Assembly (NCBI RefSeq): GCF_030161255.1
Contig: NZ_BSPX01000022.1
Coordinates: 1-61,549 of the forward strand
Source: Zoogloea oryzae
Lineage (GTDB): Bacteria; Pseudomonadota; Gammaproteobacteria; Burkholderiales; Rhodocyclaceae
Length of the DNA stretch: 61,549 nt
Direction: 5' to 3'
Part shown: one piece after another, positions 9,301 to 15,933 of the stretch
Layout: each line of letters starts with the position of its first letter
How positions within the stretch are numbered: the stretch's first letter is position 1
The notes under the pieces: model-generated
Seen by the model: only the letters and a program-made list of their open reading frames with translations
What the model was told of the DNA's origin: nothing
Databases searched by the model: none
Program-made: the position numbers and the translations under genes

Positions 9301-9810
9301 GTCGTAACGCCCCATCTCTGTGTGCAAAAGAGCTAAGTTGTTTAGGTTTCTTGCGACATCGGGATGGTTCGCACCCAATGCTCTCTCATTTATTGCCAGC
9401 GCCCGACGATACAGCGGCAAGGATTTGTCGTAACGCCCCATCGCCTTGTACAACCCTGCGAGGTTATTCAAGCTCGTCGCCGTATTCGAATGCCTCGCGC
9501 CCAGTTCCTTCTCATGGATCGCCAGCGCCCGACGGTACAGTGGCAACGCTTCGTCGTAACGCCCCATCGCCTCGTACCCTCCGGCCAAGTTGTTCAGCGT
9601 CGTCGCCGTGCGGGTATCGTCCGCGCCAAAACCACGTTCGGCCTCAGCCACAGCCTGTCGTGCCATCGGCAGCGCCTCGCGATACTTGCCCTGCTGGTAC
9701 AACTGCACTACCTGCCGATTGAGTTCATCTACATCGGCCCACGCGACCATCGGCCCAAACAGCCCAAAAGCAAGCGCCGTTGCCCGCAGCAATCCCATTG
9801 CCGGTTTCAT
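6391..9810 (-). CDS. Exported TPR-CHAT caspase-like protein
   Basis: 1139 residues. It has an N-terminal signal peptide (cleavage after about AWA, residues 22-25), then one diverged and eleven regular 42-residue kinesin-light-chain-type TPR units (about residues 40-543; consensus MGRYDEALPLYRRALAI plus LNNLAxLY). A helical linker and a C-terminal CHAT domain follow (about 830-1139). The caspase-like dyad is visible as His in FLHIATHF (about 1004) and Cys in ALSACDSG (about 1043). CHAT domains are cysteine proteases or their relatives; some act in bacterial defence, but those are cytoplasmic whereas this one has an export signal. The start overlaps the upstream hydrolase stop by four bases, so the two form one operon. 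The substrate is unknown. Confidence 0.88.
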   Translation of the reverse strand: MKPAMGLLRATALAFGLFGPMVAWADVDELNRQVVQLYQQGKYREALPMARQAVAEAERGFGADDTRTATTLNNLAGGYEAMGRYDEALPLYRRALAIHEKELGARHSNTATSLNNLAGLYKAMGRYDKSLPLYRRALAINERALGANHPDVARNLNNLALLHTEMGRYDEALPLYRRALAIREKALGADHLSVAESLNNLAGLYQAMGRYDESLPQLRRALAITETTLGKEHPDTAKSLNNLAFLYGVMARYDEALPLSRRALAIQKDVLGAEHPDTAMSLNNLAELYRSMGRYEEALPLCLRSVAIMEKVLGPAHVTTATSLNNLALLYEAIGRHDEALRLHRRALSIRERELGVDHPHTVMSLNNLAGIYTAMGRYDEALPLYRRGLWILDKVLGADHPYMAASLSNLARLYQEMGRYDEALPLYSRALTIHEKVLGVGHADTATSLNNLAGLYRAMRRYDEAYLLYIRALMIRGAVLGSGHPDTANSLNNLGVLKEAMGRYDDAFPLFERALAINEKVLGADHPATASNLNNLARLYEEMGRNDEALLLLRRAVRAVAVTDIRDSRRDHGAIEHLATLSANLANLLAKGDDEGQIDEAIFYYKLSVNTRQRMRVGTRGLDAAMRDSFTLQVAGPYKALAELLIQRGRIAEAERVLLMLKEVDLIEYVRRNGSDAAAQPGLRWTAEEDVYRQVLDEVAGRWRGFEDRRRVLADEVKRGSRSPDGPEVAQLDARRAQLEASTTAALQEAGRRFVDAAQAAHAARLNAYDAARTELATKLAEIHARGDGGLATAGLLLLPGARGLNLIVTTENGAVPLMRKVSEKELNRLVQALRAAIRDRTDFQPAAQALYAHLIAPAEAQLGPSAGIRQWAILPYGSLREVPFAALQRPDGSFFVEHYAVTVLTADGTSRLAGLEIAPRSTWQGVALGASRADPEFGNVALPGVTREVCGVVRASSDQACRPGEGSIGGRRYLDDGFTPEVLQGLFGSASGGASFLHIATHFKLDKSLLLLGDGSKLSTADILKWTPRLGQYDLIALSACDSGVSEGGVESLGGVFRAQGAKAVLATLWPVADVGAAPLMVEFYRLRGEQQAMSKSAALQSAQQAMLKGRTKDASGKTDLRHPYFWAPYVLMGNWL
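8182..9567 (-). repeat. 126-bp tandem repeats coding for eleven TPR units
   Basis: Eleven consecutive 126-bp units, each encoding one 42-residue TPR, are still recognisably similar at DNA level (phrases such as cgtcgtaacgccccat and gttgttcaggct recur at this spacing). They probably expand and contract by recombination. Confidence 0.9.
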
Positions 9811-11255
9811 CGTTTGAACTCCCAGTATTCGCCGTTCGATCCCTTCACTCGGGCAAGCCGCGGGCGCTGCCCTGGCGACAACCCCTGATGGATGACCAGA
9901 AAAAGGTCGCTCATCACGGTTTCGTTATCGCCAAAGTAGCTGTGGCCAAGCCCGAACCATTCCCTGGTGATGTGGCTGGCGTCTACGGAGTCGAGGGGCG
10001 GCAGCACCGCGATGTCCGGCCCGCCGGAACCGAGACGTTTCTCGCCGTGCAGCCACGCGGAAACGGCGACCGGAATGTCCTGCCTGGAGGCGTAGAGGGT
10101 GAAGCGCGGCGGGTTGGCGCTGTTGAGTTCGTAGATCCAGCGCTGGCGGAATTCTTCTTCGCCGATGTCGGGCGAGGCGAGCACCACTTGGCGGAAGGCC
10201 CGGTCGGCGCCGGGGCGGCGGCGCAGGAGTTCGGCTAGACCCTGGGTGAGCACCCGGTTGCCCATGCTGTGGGCCACCACATAAACGGGCACGCCGGGCC
10301 CGAGGCGGGTCAGGTGATCCAGCACGTCGGCCATCTGGCGCCAGGCGGTGCGGGCTCTTTCTTCGTCGCGGGTGTAGGCCACGAATTCCCCGTTCGAGGG
10401 CCAGCTGAACAGCACCGTCGGGCCGGGAAAGGCGAGGTCGTAGGCAAGTTGCCCAGCCTGCTTGGCCGCCTCCGCAAAGGAGTTGTTGTAGCCATGCACG
10501 AAGAGCAGCACTCCACCTTTATCAAAGGCGCCGGCGCGGCGGGCCAGCTCCGCCTTCCAATCGCGCGCAAGCATTGTTTCGACACTTGGAGCCAGCAGCA
10601 CATGACGCTTGGGGTCGACGTCCCATTCGAGGCGCAGCAGCGACGGGCTTTCGAGCTTGGCCCAGCGGTGATCAGCGGGTATCGACACGTCCACCGCGCC
10701 AAACTTCACGTTATTGCTGGGCTGGCCGCCAAAGGCCTCCTCTGCCCGAGTGGCGCCGGTGGGCTGGCGGGTGGTAGCAAAGTAGACGCGTAGCCAGTCG
10801 TGGCGGCGCACATCTGCGGCCGCGCCAGGGGGCTGGCCCTTGGGCGGGGCGGCCTGGCCCGCGCCCCCGCGGGCCACGGCACTTAGCCGGGGCTGATCGC
10901 CCGGCCCACGGCTGCGTTCGATCTGGATCACGGCGAGGTCATCCGGGCTGTAGCTCAAGGTCAATTCGGCGGCCGGCTCGCTGCCGCAGAGCACCTCATC
11001 GAAGGGTGCCACCTGGACCTCGTCCGGCTTCAGCTCCGGCCAGAGCTTTTCGCGGACGGCGCGGCCTGCGATCGTCAGCAGGAGATCACCCGCTGCCGGC
11101 CCCTCGCTCTTGAGCTTGAGTTGCCGGGTCTGCAGAAACTCCCGACCGGGTTCAAAGGACTTCCCGCGGATGCACAGGCGCACCTCTTCCGCATGGGCCG
11201 CAGCAACCAGCGCGACGCTGGCAATACAACCGACGATCACTCTCCCGAATCGCAT
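9807..11255 (-). CDS. Exported alpha/beta-fold hydrolase (DUF900-like)
   Basis: 482 residues from the ATG at 11255, chosen because it has an AGAGG ribosome binding site and gives a clean signal peptide (MRFGRVIVGCIASVALVAAAHA). The C-terminal half (from about 210) is a DUF900-like serine hydrolase: the N-terminal hallmark YFATTRQPTG, then LFVHGYNNSFAEAAKQA and the nucleophile elbow VVAHSMGNRV. A later histidine (SHITREWFGLGHSYF region) is a likely triad member. The N-terminal 180 residues are unassigned. It is translationally coupled to the TPR-CHAT gene downstream (4-base overlap), so the two products probably act together outside the cytoplasm; the reaction is unknown. Confidence 0.82.
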   Translation of the reverse strand: MRFGRVIVGCIASVALVAAAHAEEVRLCIRGKSFEPGREFLQTRQLKLKSEGPAAGDLLLTIAGRAVREKLWPELKPDEVQVAPFDEVLCGSEPAAELTLSYSPDDLAVIQIERSRGPGDQPRLSAVARGGAGQAAPPKGQPPGAAADVRRHDWLRVYFATTRQPTGATRAEEAFGGQPSNNVKFGAVDVSIPADHRWAKLESPSLLRLEWDVDPKRHVLLAPSVETMLARDWKAELARRAGAFDKGGVLLFVHGYNNSFAEAAKQAGQLAYDLAFPGPTVLFSWPSNGEFVAYTRDEERARTAWRQMADVLDHLTRLGPGVPVYVVAHSMGNRVLTQGLAELLRRRPGADRAFRQVVLASPDIGEEEFRQRWIYELNSANPPRFTLYASRQDIPVAVSAWLHGEKRLGSGGPDIAVLPPLDSVDASHITREWFGLGHSYFGDNETVMSDLFLVIHQGLSPGQRPRLARVKGSNGEYWEFKR

Positions 11256-11401
11256 TCCGCACCTCTTAATTTTCAGGGCAACACAGACCAAGCAGGCTAA
11301 CGTGATCTTTAATGCAAATCGCAAAAAAATCCAGTAGAAGCCCGGAGTGACCGTCAGGCCACCCCGGTTCCGTCTTCTTTCTTCGTGGCTCGCCCAAGCC
11401 T

Positions 11402-12655
11402 TTACGCGGCCTTGGCCACGCCCAACGCGCCCGTCGAGCCCTCCACCTGAGCCTCACCCGCGGCGACTTCCGCACCCGCAGCCCGGCCCACCACACGGGC
11501 CATCGCTTCCGACGCAGACTTCAGGCTGGTATCAACCAGGTGCAGGTAGCGGGACGTGACGTTCAAGGAACTATGGCCCAACGCGTTTTTCACGACAACA
11601 GCATCAACACCACTCGCCAGCAACATGCTGGCGTGTGTGTGGCGAAGATCGTGAATGCGCGCCTTTTCCAGTCCAGCCGCCTTGAGCATCCGGTTGAACG
11701 GCTTGGTCAGGTTGTAGATGGGCTTCGCCGGACCATCACGGCCCGGGAAGACCCATTCGGACACCCCGCGGCTAGTTTGGGCCTGCAGGAGCGCGACCAG
11801 CACCCCGCTCAACGCGATCCGGCGGGTCTTGCCGTTCTTGGTGTCGTCGCCGTGCAGCAGCCAGACACCGCGCTCCAGATCGAGCGCACTCCACTTCAAC
11901 TTGGCGACCTCGTTCCGGCGCGCGCCGCACAGCAGCAGCATCTTGAGCGCAGCAGCAGCGGTGCGATTCGGGTCGGCATCCATCGCCTGCACCAGCTTGG
12001 CGATCTCGCTTTCGGTCAGAAAGCGCTCGCTGGCGTTGTTCTCGCGGAACATCTTGACCCCGGTGCAGGGGTTCTTCTCGACACGCTCCCATTCCACCGC
12101 ACGGCGGAAGATCGCGCTGAGTAGTGCCAGGTGGCGGTTCGCGGTGGCGGGAGTGTGACTGTCGCGCACGGCCGCGTGATAGAGCTCGATATCGCGGCGC
12201 CCGATGGCGGTCAGCTTCTTGTCGCCGAAACGTGCCAGCAGGTGGTGATTGAGCTTCGAGATGTCGTCCTTGGCGGTGCGTTTCCCCATCTCCAGGATGT
12301 AGGGGACGAATTCATCCATCGCAAAATCCCGGAAGGTCGGGATGACGGCGTGGGCGCGGTCACGGACATCATTCGGGTTGAGTCCGCGCTCGACCAGCCC
12401 CTTCATGTCCATTGCCGACTTGCGGGCTTCGGCCACGTCAACGGCTGGAAACTCGCCAATACGGGCGTAACCGCGCTGACCGTTCAGCACGAAACGGAAG
12501 ATAAAGGTCTTGCGGTTCGCCTTGGTCACTTCCAGCTTGAGTCCACTGACGCCAGAGTCGGAATACGCGGCAGCGTTGGCAGCGGCGGTCGGCAACTGCG
12601 CGGGCAGCGCCTTGATGCGCCGGTTGGTGAAATCGAAAGTCTTGCTCTCGGCCAT
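11402..12655 (-). CDS. Tyrosine-type site-specific integrase
   Basis: 417 residues. Start at 12655 (MAESKTFDFTNRRI), with an AGGAAAGGA ribosome binding site; an open frame extends 41 codons further up but runs through two hairpins. It has an N-terminal DUF4102-like arm-binding region, a core-binding SAM-like domain and a C-terminal catalytic domain. The catalytic residues are visible: Arg in LLLCGARRNEVAKLKW, HxxR in HDLRHTHASML, His/Gly in ALGHSSLNVT and Tyr in SRYLHLV. This P4-like type inserts elements into tRNA genes. It is the obvious recombinase for the 45-bp att repeats, although it lies 5 kb from attL with two cargo genes between. Confidence 0.94.
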   Translation of the reverse strand: MAESKTFDFTNRRIKALPAQLPTAAANAAAYSDSGVSGLKLEVTKANRKTFIFRFVLNGQRGYARIGEFPAVDVAEARKSAMDMKGLVERGLNPNDVRDRAHAVIPTFRDFAMDEFVPYILEMGKRTAKDDISKLNHHLLARFGDKKLTAIGRRDIELYHAAVRDSHTPATANRHLALLSAIFRRAVEWERVEKNPCTGVKMFRENNASERFLTESEIAKLVQAMDADPNRTAAAALKMLLLCGARRNEVAKLKWSALDLERGVWLLHGDDTKNGKTRRIALSGVLVALLQAQTSRGVSEWVFPGRDGPAKPIYNLTKPFNRMLKAAGLEKARIHDLRHTHASMLLASGVDAVVVKNALGHSSLNVTSRYLHLVDTSLKSASEAMARVVGRAAGAEVAAGEAQVEGSTGALGVAKAA

Positions 12656-12675
12656 GGTGATGGTCCTTTCCTGAC

Positions 12676-12719
12676 AAGAAAAAAGAACGGCCGCGACCGG
12701 ATAGGAACCGGGGCGGCCG
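12676..12719 (-). terminator. Hairpin with T-rich tail directly upstream of the integrase
   Basis: On the minus strand, CGGCCGC (12713-12719) pairs with GCGGCCG (12688-12694), with an inner CCGG/CCGG pairing, and is followed by TTCTTTTTTCTT. It ends about 20 bases before the integrase start, so it could attenuate int expression from upstream transcription. Confidence 0.6.
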
Positions 12720-12774
12720 CGGCATGGCGAGGGCCGGGTCGGCAACTCGCTATCGGTTTGTTCTGGCTTCCGCG

Positions 12775-12810
12775 CCAAAAAAGAAGCCGACCCACGGAAT
12801 GCGGGTCGGC
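12775..12810 (-). terminator. Second hairpin with T-rich tail upstream of the integrase
   Basis: On the minus strand, a 10-bp stem with one mismatch (12801-12810 with 12786-12795) has a 5-base loop and is followed by TTCTTTTTT. It may end the transcript of the small genes on the right. Confidence 0.7.
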
Positions 12811-13011
12811 GGATCGGGACGGGCTGAATGAGGGATGAAGGGCGCTGGCAGCCCAGGTCTTACGTCTCCGTGGTCCGCAGGCCCGGCGATGGGCCGGAGG
12901 ACCCATCACGGCTTGCCGAGGCTGGCGCGATCGACCCGCACGGACGCGGGCGTGCCCCCGTCTGCCACGCCCCGGTCCATTCCCGGCCGGTCTGGCCGGT
13001 TTAGCGGCGCG
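12811..13011. other. Non-coding gap upstream of the integrase
   Basis: No convincing gene. Together with the two hairpins it makes a 356-base gap. It holds a CCGGCC/GGCCGG hairpin at 12983-12999 and, at 12973-12986, the 14-mer CGGTCCATTCCCGG, which also occurs at 6342-6355 next to attL. Confidence 0.5.
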
Positions 13012-13380
13012 CTACACCGCCCTGCTCAGCCAGGCGAAGCCGCCAAACCGCGTATCAAGCACGTCACGGACATCAACACGCACGACGGTTGAGGCGCCAA
13101 GCCTCAACAGACGCGCCCGGCCTTCAGCTTCATCGGAAACGAACACCCACCGCGCCGCAGCTCCGAACTCGGCCTGCAAGGCGATGGCCTGCGCAGGAAA
13201 GCCGAGACGTGCCAGGGTCTGGATCAAGGCCTGGCGCTCGGCCTCCAGACGCGGCAGGCGCGCATCGAATTCGAGGATGCCGGCGCGCTCTTCGAAGGCC
13301 TCGCGGCGGTTGTCGTCGAGCTGCGCGACCAGGCGGGCGACACCCGCATCAAGCGGGACAGGGTGGTGACTGGCAGGCAT
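13012..13380 (-). CDS. Hypothetical protein, 122 aa
   Basis: I do not recognise this protein. It is rich in Ala, Arg, Leu and Glu, with a predicted helical or coiled-coil N-terminal half (VARLVAQLDDNRREAFEERA...LEAERQALIQTLARLG) and a C-terminal beta-rich part. It starts two bases after the stop of the preceding gene in the leftward gene string and lacks its own ribosome binding site, so it is probably translated by coupling. Codon use matches the neighbours, which supports it being real. Confidence 0.6.
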   Translation of the reverse strand: MPASHHPVPLDAGVARLVAQLDDNRREAFEERAGILEFDARLPRLEAERQALIQTLARLGFPAQAIALQAEFGAAARWVFVSDEAEGRARLLRLGASTVVRVDVRDVLDTRFGGFAWLSRAV

Positions 13381-13382
13381 GC

Positions 13383-13667
13383 TCAGTACTCGGCGGGCAG
13401 CAAGAATGTCGTCGCCGAGCGGTCGCCTTCAGTGAGCAGCCAGACGGTTTGCCCGCCGACTGCGTAGCTCGACAGGATGCGGCCACCGGTCGCGACGGCA
13501 GCCTCGTTGGCCTGCGCGTCATCCGCCGACACCTGGCCCCAGTCACCCGACAAGTGCCTGGCCAAAAGCCGGACCGGGGCGATGTTGTGCTCGCGCAGCA
13601 GGGCGTCGGCGCCGGGCGTGGCGACGACGTCACCAAACGGAAAGCGCAATTCAGTTGCAGCGTTCAT
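13383..13667 (-). CDS. Small conserved mobile-element protein, 94 aa
   Basis: Start at 13667 (MNAATELRFPFGDVV), with GGAG eight to nine bases upstream; longer frames run into the upstream hairpin. The pattern FPFGDVVATPGADALLREH...LLARHLSGDWGQV resembles a small family found on plasmids and integrative elements (memory of the family; function unknown). It ends two bases before the next gene. The leader has a perfect hairpin 22 bases before the start and shares the string CTTTCTGGAGC with the 195-residue gene upstream. Confidence 0.72.
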   Translation of the reverse strand: MNAATELRFPFGDVVATPGADALLREHNIAPVRLLARHLSGDWGQVSADDAQANEAAVATGGRILSSYAVGGQTVWLLTEGDRSATTFLLPAEY

Positions 13668-13688
13668 TTCAAGCTCCAGAAAGCAAAA

Positions 13689-13715
13689 CGCCCGATGCGG
13701 TGGAGGCATCGGGCG
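13689..13715 (-). terminator. Hairpin before the 94-aa gene
   Basis: A perfect 10-bp stem (CGCCCGATGC with GCATCGGGCG) with a 7-base loop is followed on the minus strand by TTTTGCTTT and then the ribosome binding site CTGGAG. It is terminator-like but lies inside an apparent operon. Confidence 0.65.
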
Positions 13716-13772
13716 TCGGGGTTCAAAAACGGGCAGAAGCAGGTGCGCATTAGGGGCGGAGCACCCCGCCAG

Positions 13773-14174
13773 CTAGACCTCCACCGGCTCACTGACGGCA
13801 TACTCGGCAGCCAGCGTCAGCAGGCGTGGCTCGACATCCGGGTGGCGTGGAACGAACAGCGTGACGCCATCATCGCCCGCGCCGAGAAACACCAGCTCGT
13901 ACCAGCGTGCATGGCGTCCGGCGTACTCGAAGATCGGCGTGAAGTCGGGATGCCCGTACTCGACGCCGGACACGGGGTTACGAAGAAGTGGCGTTCCAAG
14001 CGCTGCCTCGACCACCGCCACACCGTCCCCCGGCACCATGACGACGAAGAAACCGTTCACGTCCGGGTCATAGGGCAGCCCGTCGCAGCGTTCATCGATG
14101 CGCCGGGTGATCAACTGGCGCAGGAAGGCGTCGTCGAGGGCGGCAAGGCCGGCCAGGTCACGGATGGTCTGCAT
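13773..14174 (-). CDS. Hypothetical protein, 133 aa
   Basis: I do not recognise this protein. It is acidic, with no signal peptide or membrane segment; a central stretch (GFFVVMVPGDGVAVVEAALG) and a Trp/Tyr-containing motif (HARWYELVFLGAGDDGVTLFVP) suggest a compact alpha/beta fold. The ATG at 14174 has a GGAGG six bases upstream; a GTG two codons earlier is possible. The 5' end overlaps the 3' end of the next gene upstream by 17 bases, consistent with coupled translation in the leftward mobile-element operon. Confidence 0.62.
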   Translation of the reverse strand: MQTIRDLAGLAALDDAFLRQLITRRIDERCDGLPYDPDVNGFFVVMVPGDGVAVVEAALGTPLLRNPVSGVEYGHPDFTPIFEYAGRHARWYELVFLGAGDDGVTLFVPRHPDVEPRLLTLAAEYAVSEPVEV

Positions 14175-14745
14175 GGTCACCCTCCCCCGCTTCTGCGGGC
14201 GCAGCCTCGACCGGGATCAAGCGGTTGCCGCCACGACGGTTCTTCTTCCCGGGCTTGTCCGCCACAGGCGCGACGCCACCCGCGCTGACAAACACTTGAA
14301 CAGCCTCGGGCAAGGCGGGCGGGAACAGGAAAGTCTCGGCGTCATCACGCGCCAGTACGCCAGCTTCAAAAGCAGGCCAATCACCGATCTTGAGGTACTT
14401 GTGCTTGACTTCGCTCGGTGCCAGCAGCCCGGCATGGACCAACGCGGCGGCCAGGAAGCCCGCGTTGTTGTTCGACTTGCCGATGAAGGCCACCCGGAAG
14501 ACCTTCACACCAAAAGGCGTCTCGGCGGGCTGGTCGGCGATGGCTTCCTCGATGTCGTCGAAGGCGACGATCTCGCGGTTGAAGTTGCCACCGCCCTCGT
14601 TGGCGAGGATGGTCAGAAAGACCCGGCTGCGGCCAGGGTCGGTGAGCACGGCGTAGCGGATACCACCGCTGCCGCTGAGGGTCGGTGCGCGCGCTTCGAT
14701 CACCTGTCGGTAAGCGGTCTGGGCGAGGGCTTCAGGGCTGTTCAT
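14158..14745 (-). CDS. Hypothetical mobile-element protein, 195 aa
   Basis: Unrecognised. ATG at 14745 (MNSPEALAQTAYRQ), with GGAG eight bases upstream. The protein has an alpha/beta-looking core (IRYAVLTDPGRSRVFLTILANEGGGNFNREIVAFDDIEEAI...VKVFRVAFIGKSNNNAGFLAAALVHAGLL) and a Lys/Arg-rich tail (KPGKKNRRGGNR) that could bind nucleic acid. It sits in a cluster of small genes typical of integrative elements and is preceded by a hairpin leader. Confidence 0.65.
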   Translation of the reverse strand: MNSPEALAQTAYRQVIEARAPTLSGSGGIRYAVLTDPGRSRVFLTILANEGGGNFNREIVAFDDIEEAIADQPAETPFGVKVFRVAFIGKSNNNAGFLAAALVHAGLLAPSEVKHKYLKIGDWPAFEAGVLARDDAETFLFPPALPEAVQVFVSAGGVAPVADKPGKKNRRGGNRLIPVEAAPAEAGEGDHADHP

Positions 14746-14768
14746 GTTCAAGGCTCCAGAAAGAAGAA

Positions 14769-14797
14769 GCCCCCGGGGTCACGAGGACCGCGGGGGC
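14769..14797 (-). terminator. Hairpin before the 195-aa gene
   Basis: GCCCCCG (14769-14775) pairs with CGGGGGC (14791-14797), with an inner GGTC/GACC pairing. On the minus strand it is followed by TTCTTCTTTCTGGAGCC and the start codon. Confidence 0.55.
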
Positions 14798-14822
14798 GAA
14801 AAGAAAGAAGAGGTAACGGGAT

Positions 14823-14957
14823 TCAGTCGATCGTCAGGCGAAAGTCGATCTTCCGCTGGGTGACGACGTAAGCGACCACGGGCACGAGCAGGGAAACGAC
14901 CGGCCCGGCACCAGGCACCGCCACCAAGGCGGCGCGGGATAGCACGGAAGCAAGCAC
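14823..14957 (-). CDS. Possible 44-aa single-pass membrane protein
   Basis: A GTG start at 14957 with GGAGG six bases upstream begins a short frame of hydrophobic residues (VAVPGAGPVVSLLVPVVAYVV, about residues 13-33) followed by a charged tail (TQRKIDFRLTID). The ribosome binding site and the clean hydrophobic segment make it plausible. No homologue is recalled, and a chance frame cannot be excluded. It lies between radC and the 195-residue gene in the same direction. Confidence 0.42.
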   Translation of the reverse strand: MLASVLSRAALVAVPGAGPVVSLLVPVVAYVVTQRKIDFRLTID

Positions 14958-14998
14958 ATTGATCCTCCAGATGATGGATGGGGTGAAAGGCGAGGTCG

Positions 14999-15610
14999 TC
15001 AGATCAGGCCACGCTCGGCGAAGGACAGCGGCGTGGCGTTGCCGGCGACGATGAAGTGGTCGAGCACGCGCACGTCCACGAGGGCCAGCGCCTGCTTGAG
15101 CGTTTCGGTGAGCCGGATGTCGGCGTGGCTCGGGTCGGATTGCCCGGACGGGTGGTTGTGGGCGAAGAGGACGGCCGCGGCATTGTGTTCGAGCGCCAGC
15201 TTGACCACCTCGCGGGGATAGACCGAGGTCTGGCTCAGCGTCCCGCGGAAGAGCTCGCAGTCGGCGATGACCCGGTGCTGGGCGTCGAGCAGAACCACCG
15301 CGAAGACTTCATGCGGCAGGCCGGCGTAGCGCAGACGCAGCAGGTCGCGCACCTTCTGGGGACTATCAAGCGGGTCGCTCAGCTGCACCGATTCACTCAA
15401 GGCGCGGGTCAGCAACTCCCGGGCAGCGTCGAGAATGCGGACGGCGCGGTAGTCGGCTTCGGTTTCGCAGACCTGGGACAGCCGGGGGTGCAAGTGAAAG
15501 AGTTCGACCAGCGGGCGCCCCGACATAGCCTCGGCGGCCACGTCGCCGATGACGAGGCCGAGCAGGGTCGAGGTGGGCAAGGATCTGATGGTGAGGGTGG
15601 GGTCGGACAT
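14999..15610 (-). CDS. radC: RadC-like JAB/MPN domain protein
   Basis: 203 residues from the ATG at 15610 (MSDPTLTIRSLP), which has GGAGG five bases upstream. The metal-binding JAB motif HNHPSGQSDPSHAD is intact, preceded by a Glu-containing strand (LLRLRYAGLPHEVFAVVLLD) and followed by LDHFIVAG. RadC-like proteins are common on plasmids and integrative elements; their activity is unsettled despite the DNA-repair name. No helix-hairpin-helix is obvious at the N-terminus. It belongs to the leftward gene string. Confidence 0.9.
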   Translation of the reverse strand: MSDPTLTIRSLPTSTLLGLVIGDVAAEAMSGRPLVELFHLHPRLSQVCETEADYRAVRILDAARELLTRALSESVQLSDPLDSPQKVRDLLRLRYAGLPHEVFAVVLLDAQHRVIADCELFRGTLSQTSVYPREVVKLALEHNAAAVLFAHNHPSGQSDPSHADIRLTETLKQALALVDVRVLDHFIVAGNATPLSFAERGLI

Positions 15611-15933
15611 GCGGGCCTCCATGAAGGCCAATGCCCACAGACGCGGCATCGGCGGCGTGGGCAAGAGAAAGCCCCGGGCTCCTTGCGGTGGCCGGGGCTG
15701 GCTTGAACCTTGCGGATCACAGGAATGATATGGAGGTGAGGAAGCGAGCCTTCGCGCACCCGAAACAGATAACCACAAGAGAATCACAGAAACCCAGCGC
15801 AAATCACTCTACATAGGACATTCGACAACCAGGCGTGTAAGGTTGCAGGATCCAAAGTTCATAATTCCGGCAAGCGCATGTACCCGATCAAGCGAAGACC
15901 TACGGCAGCAGTCCCCCACAAACGCGATACACC
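15611..15933. other. Divergent intergenic region between radC and the M48 peptidase
   Basis: 323 bases without a convincing gene. It holds the hairpin at 15670-15699 upstream of radC. The right half should contain the promoter for the rightward peptidase gene; I see no clear consensus pair. Confidence 0.5.
15670..15699 (-). terminator. Hairpin upstream of radC
   Basis: AGCCCCGG (15670-15677) pairs with CCGGGGCT (15692-15699). On the minus strand it is followed by TTTCTCTTG, only partly T-rich. It resembles the other leader hairpins in this element. Confidence 0.45.

Noticed and set aside
8182..9567. Regular 126-bp repeats considered as a CRISPR array
   Set aside because: The units are contiguous, code for TPR motifs in one frame and have no spacers; no cas gene is present.
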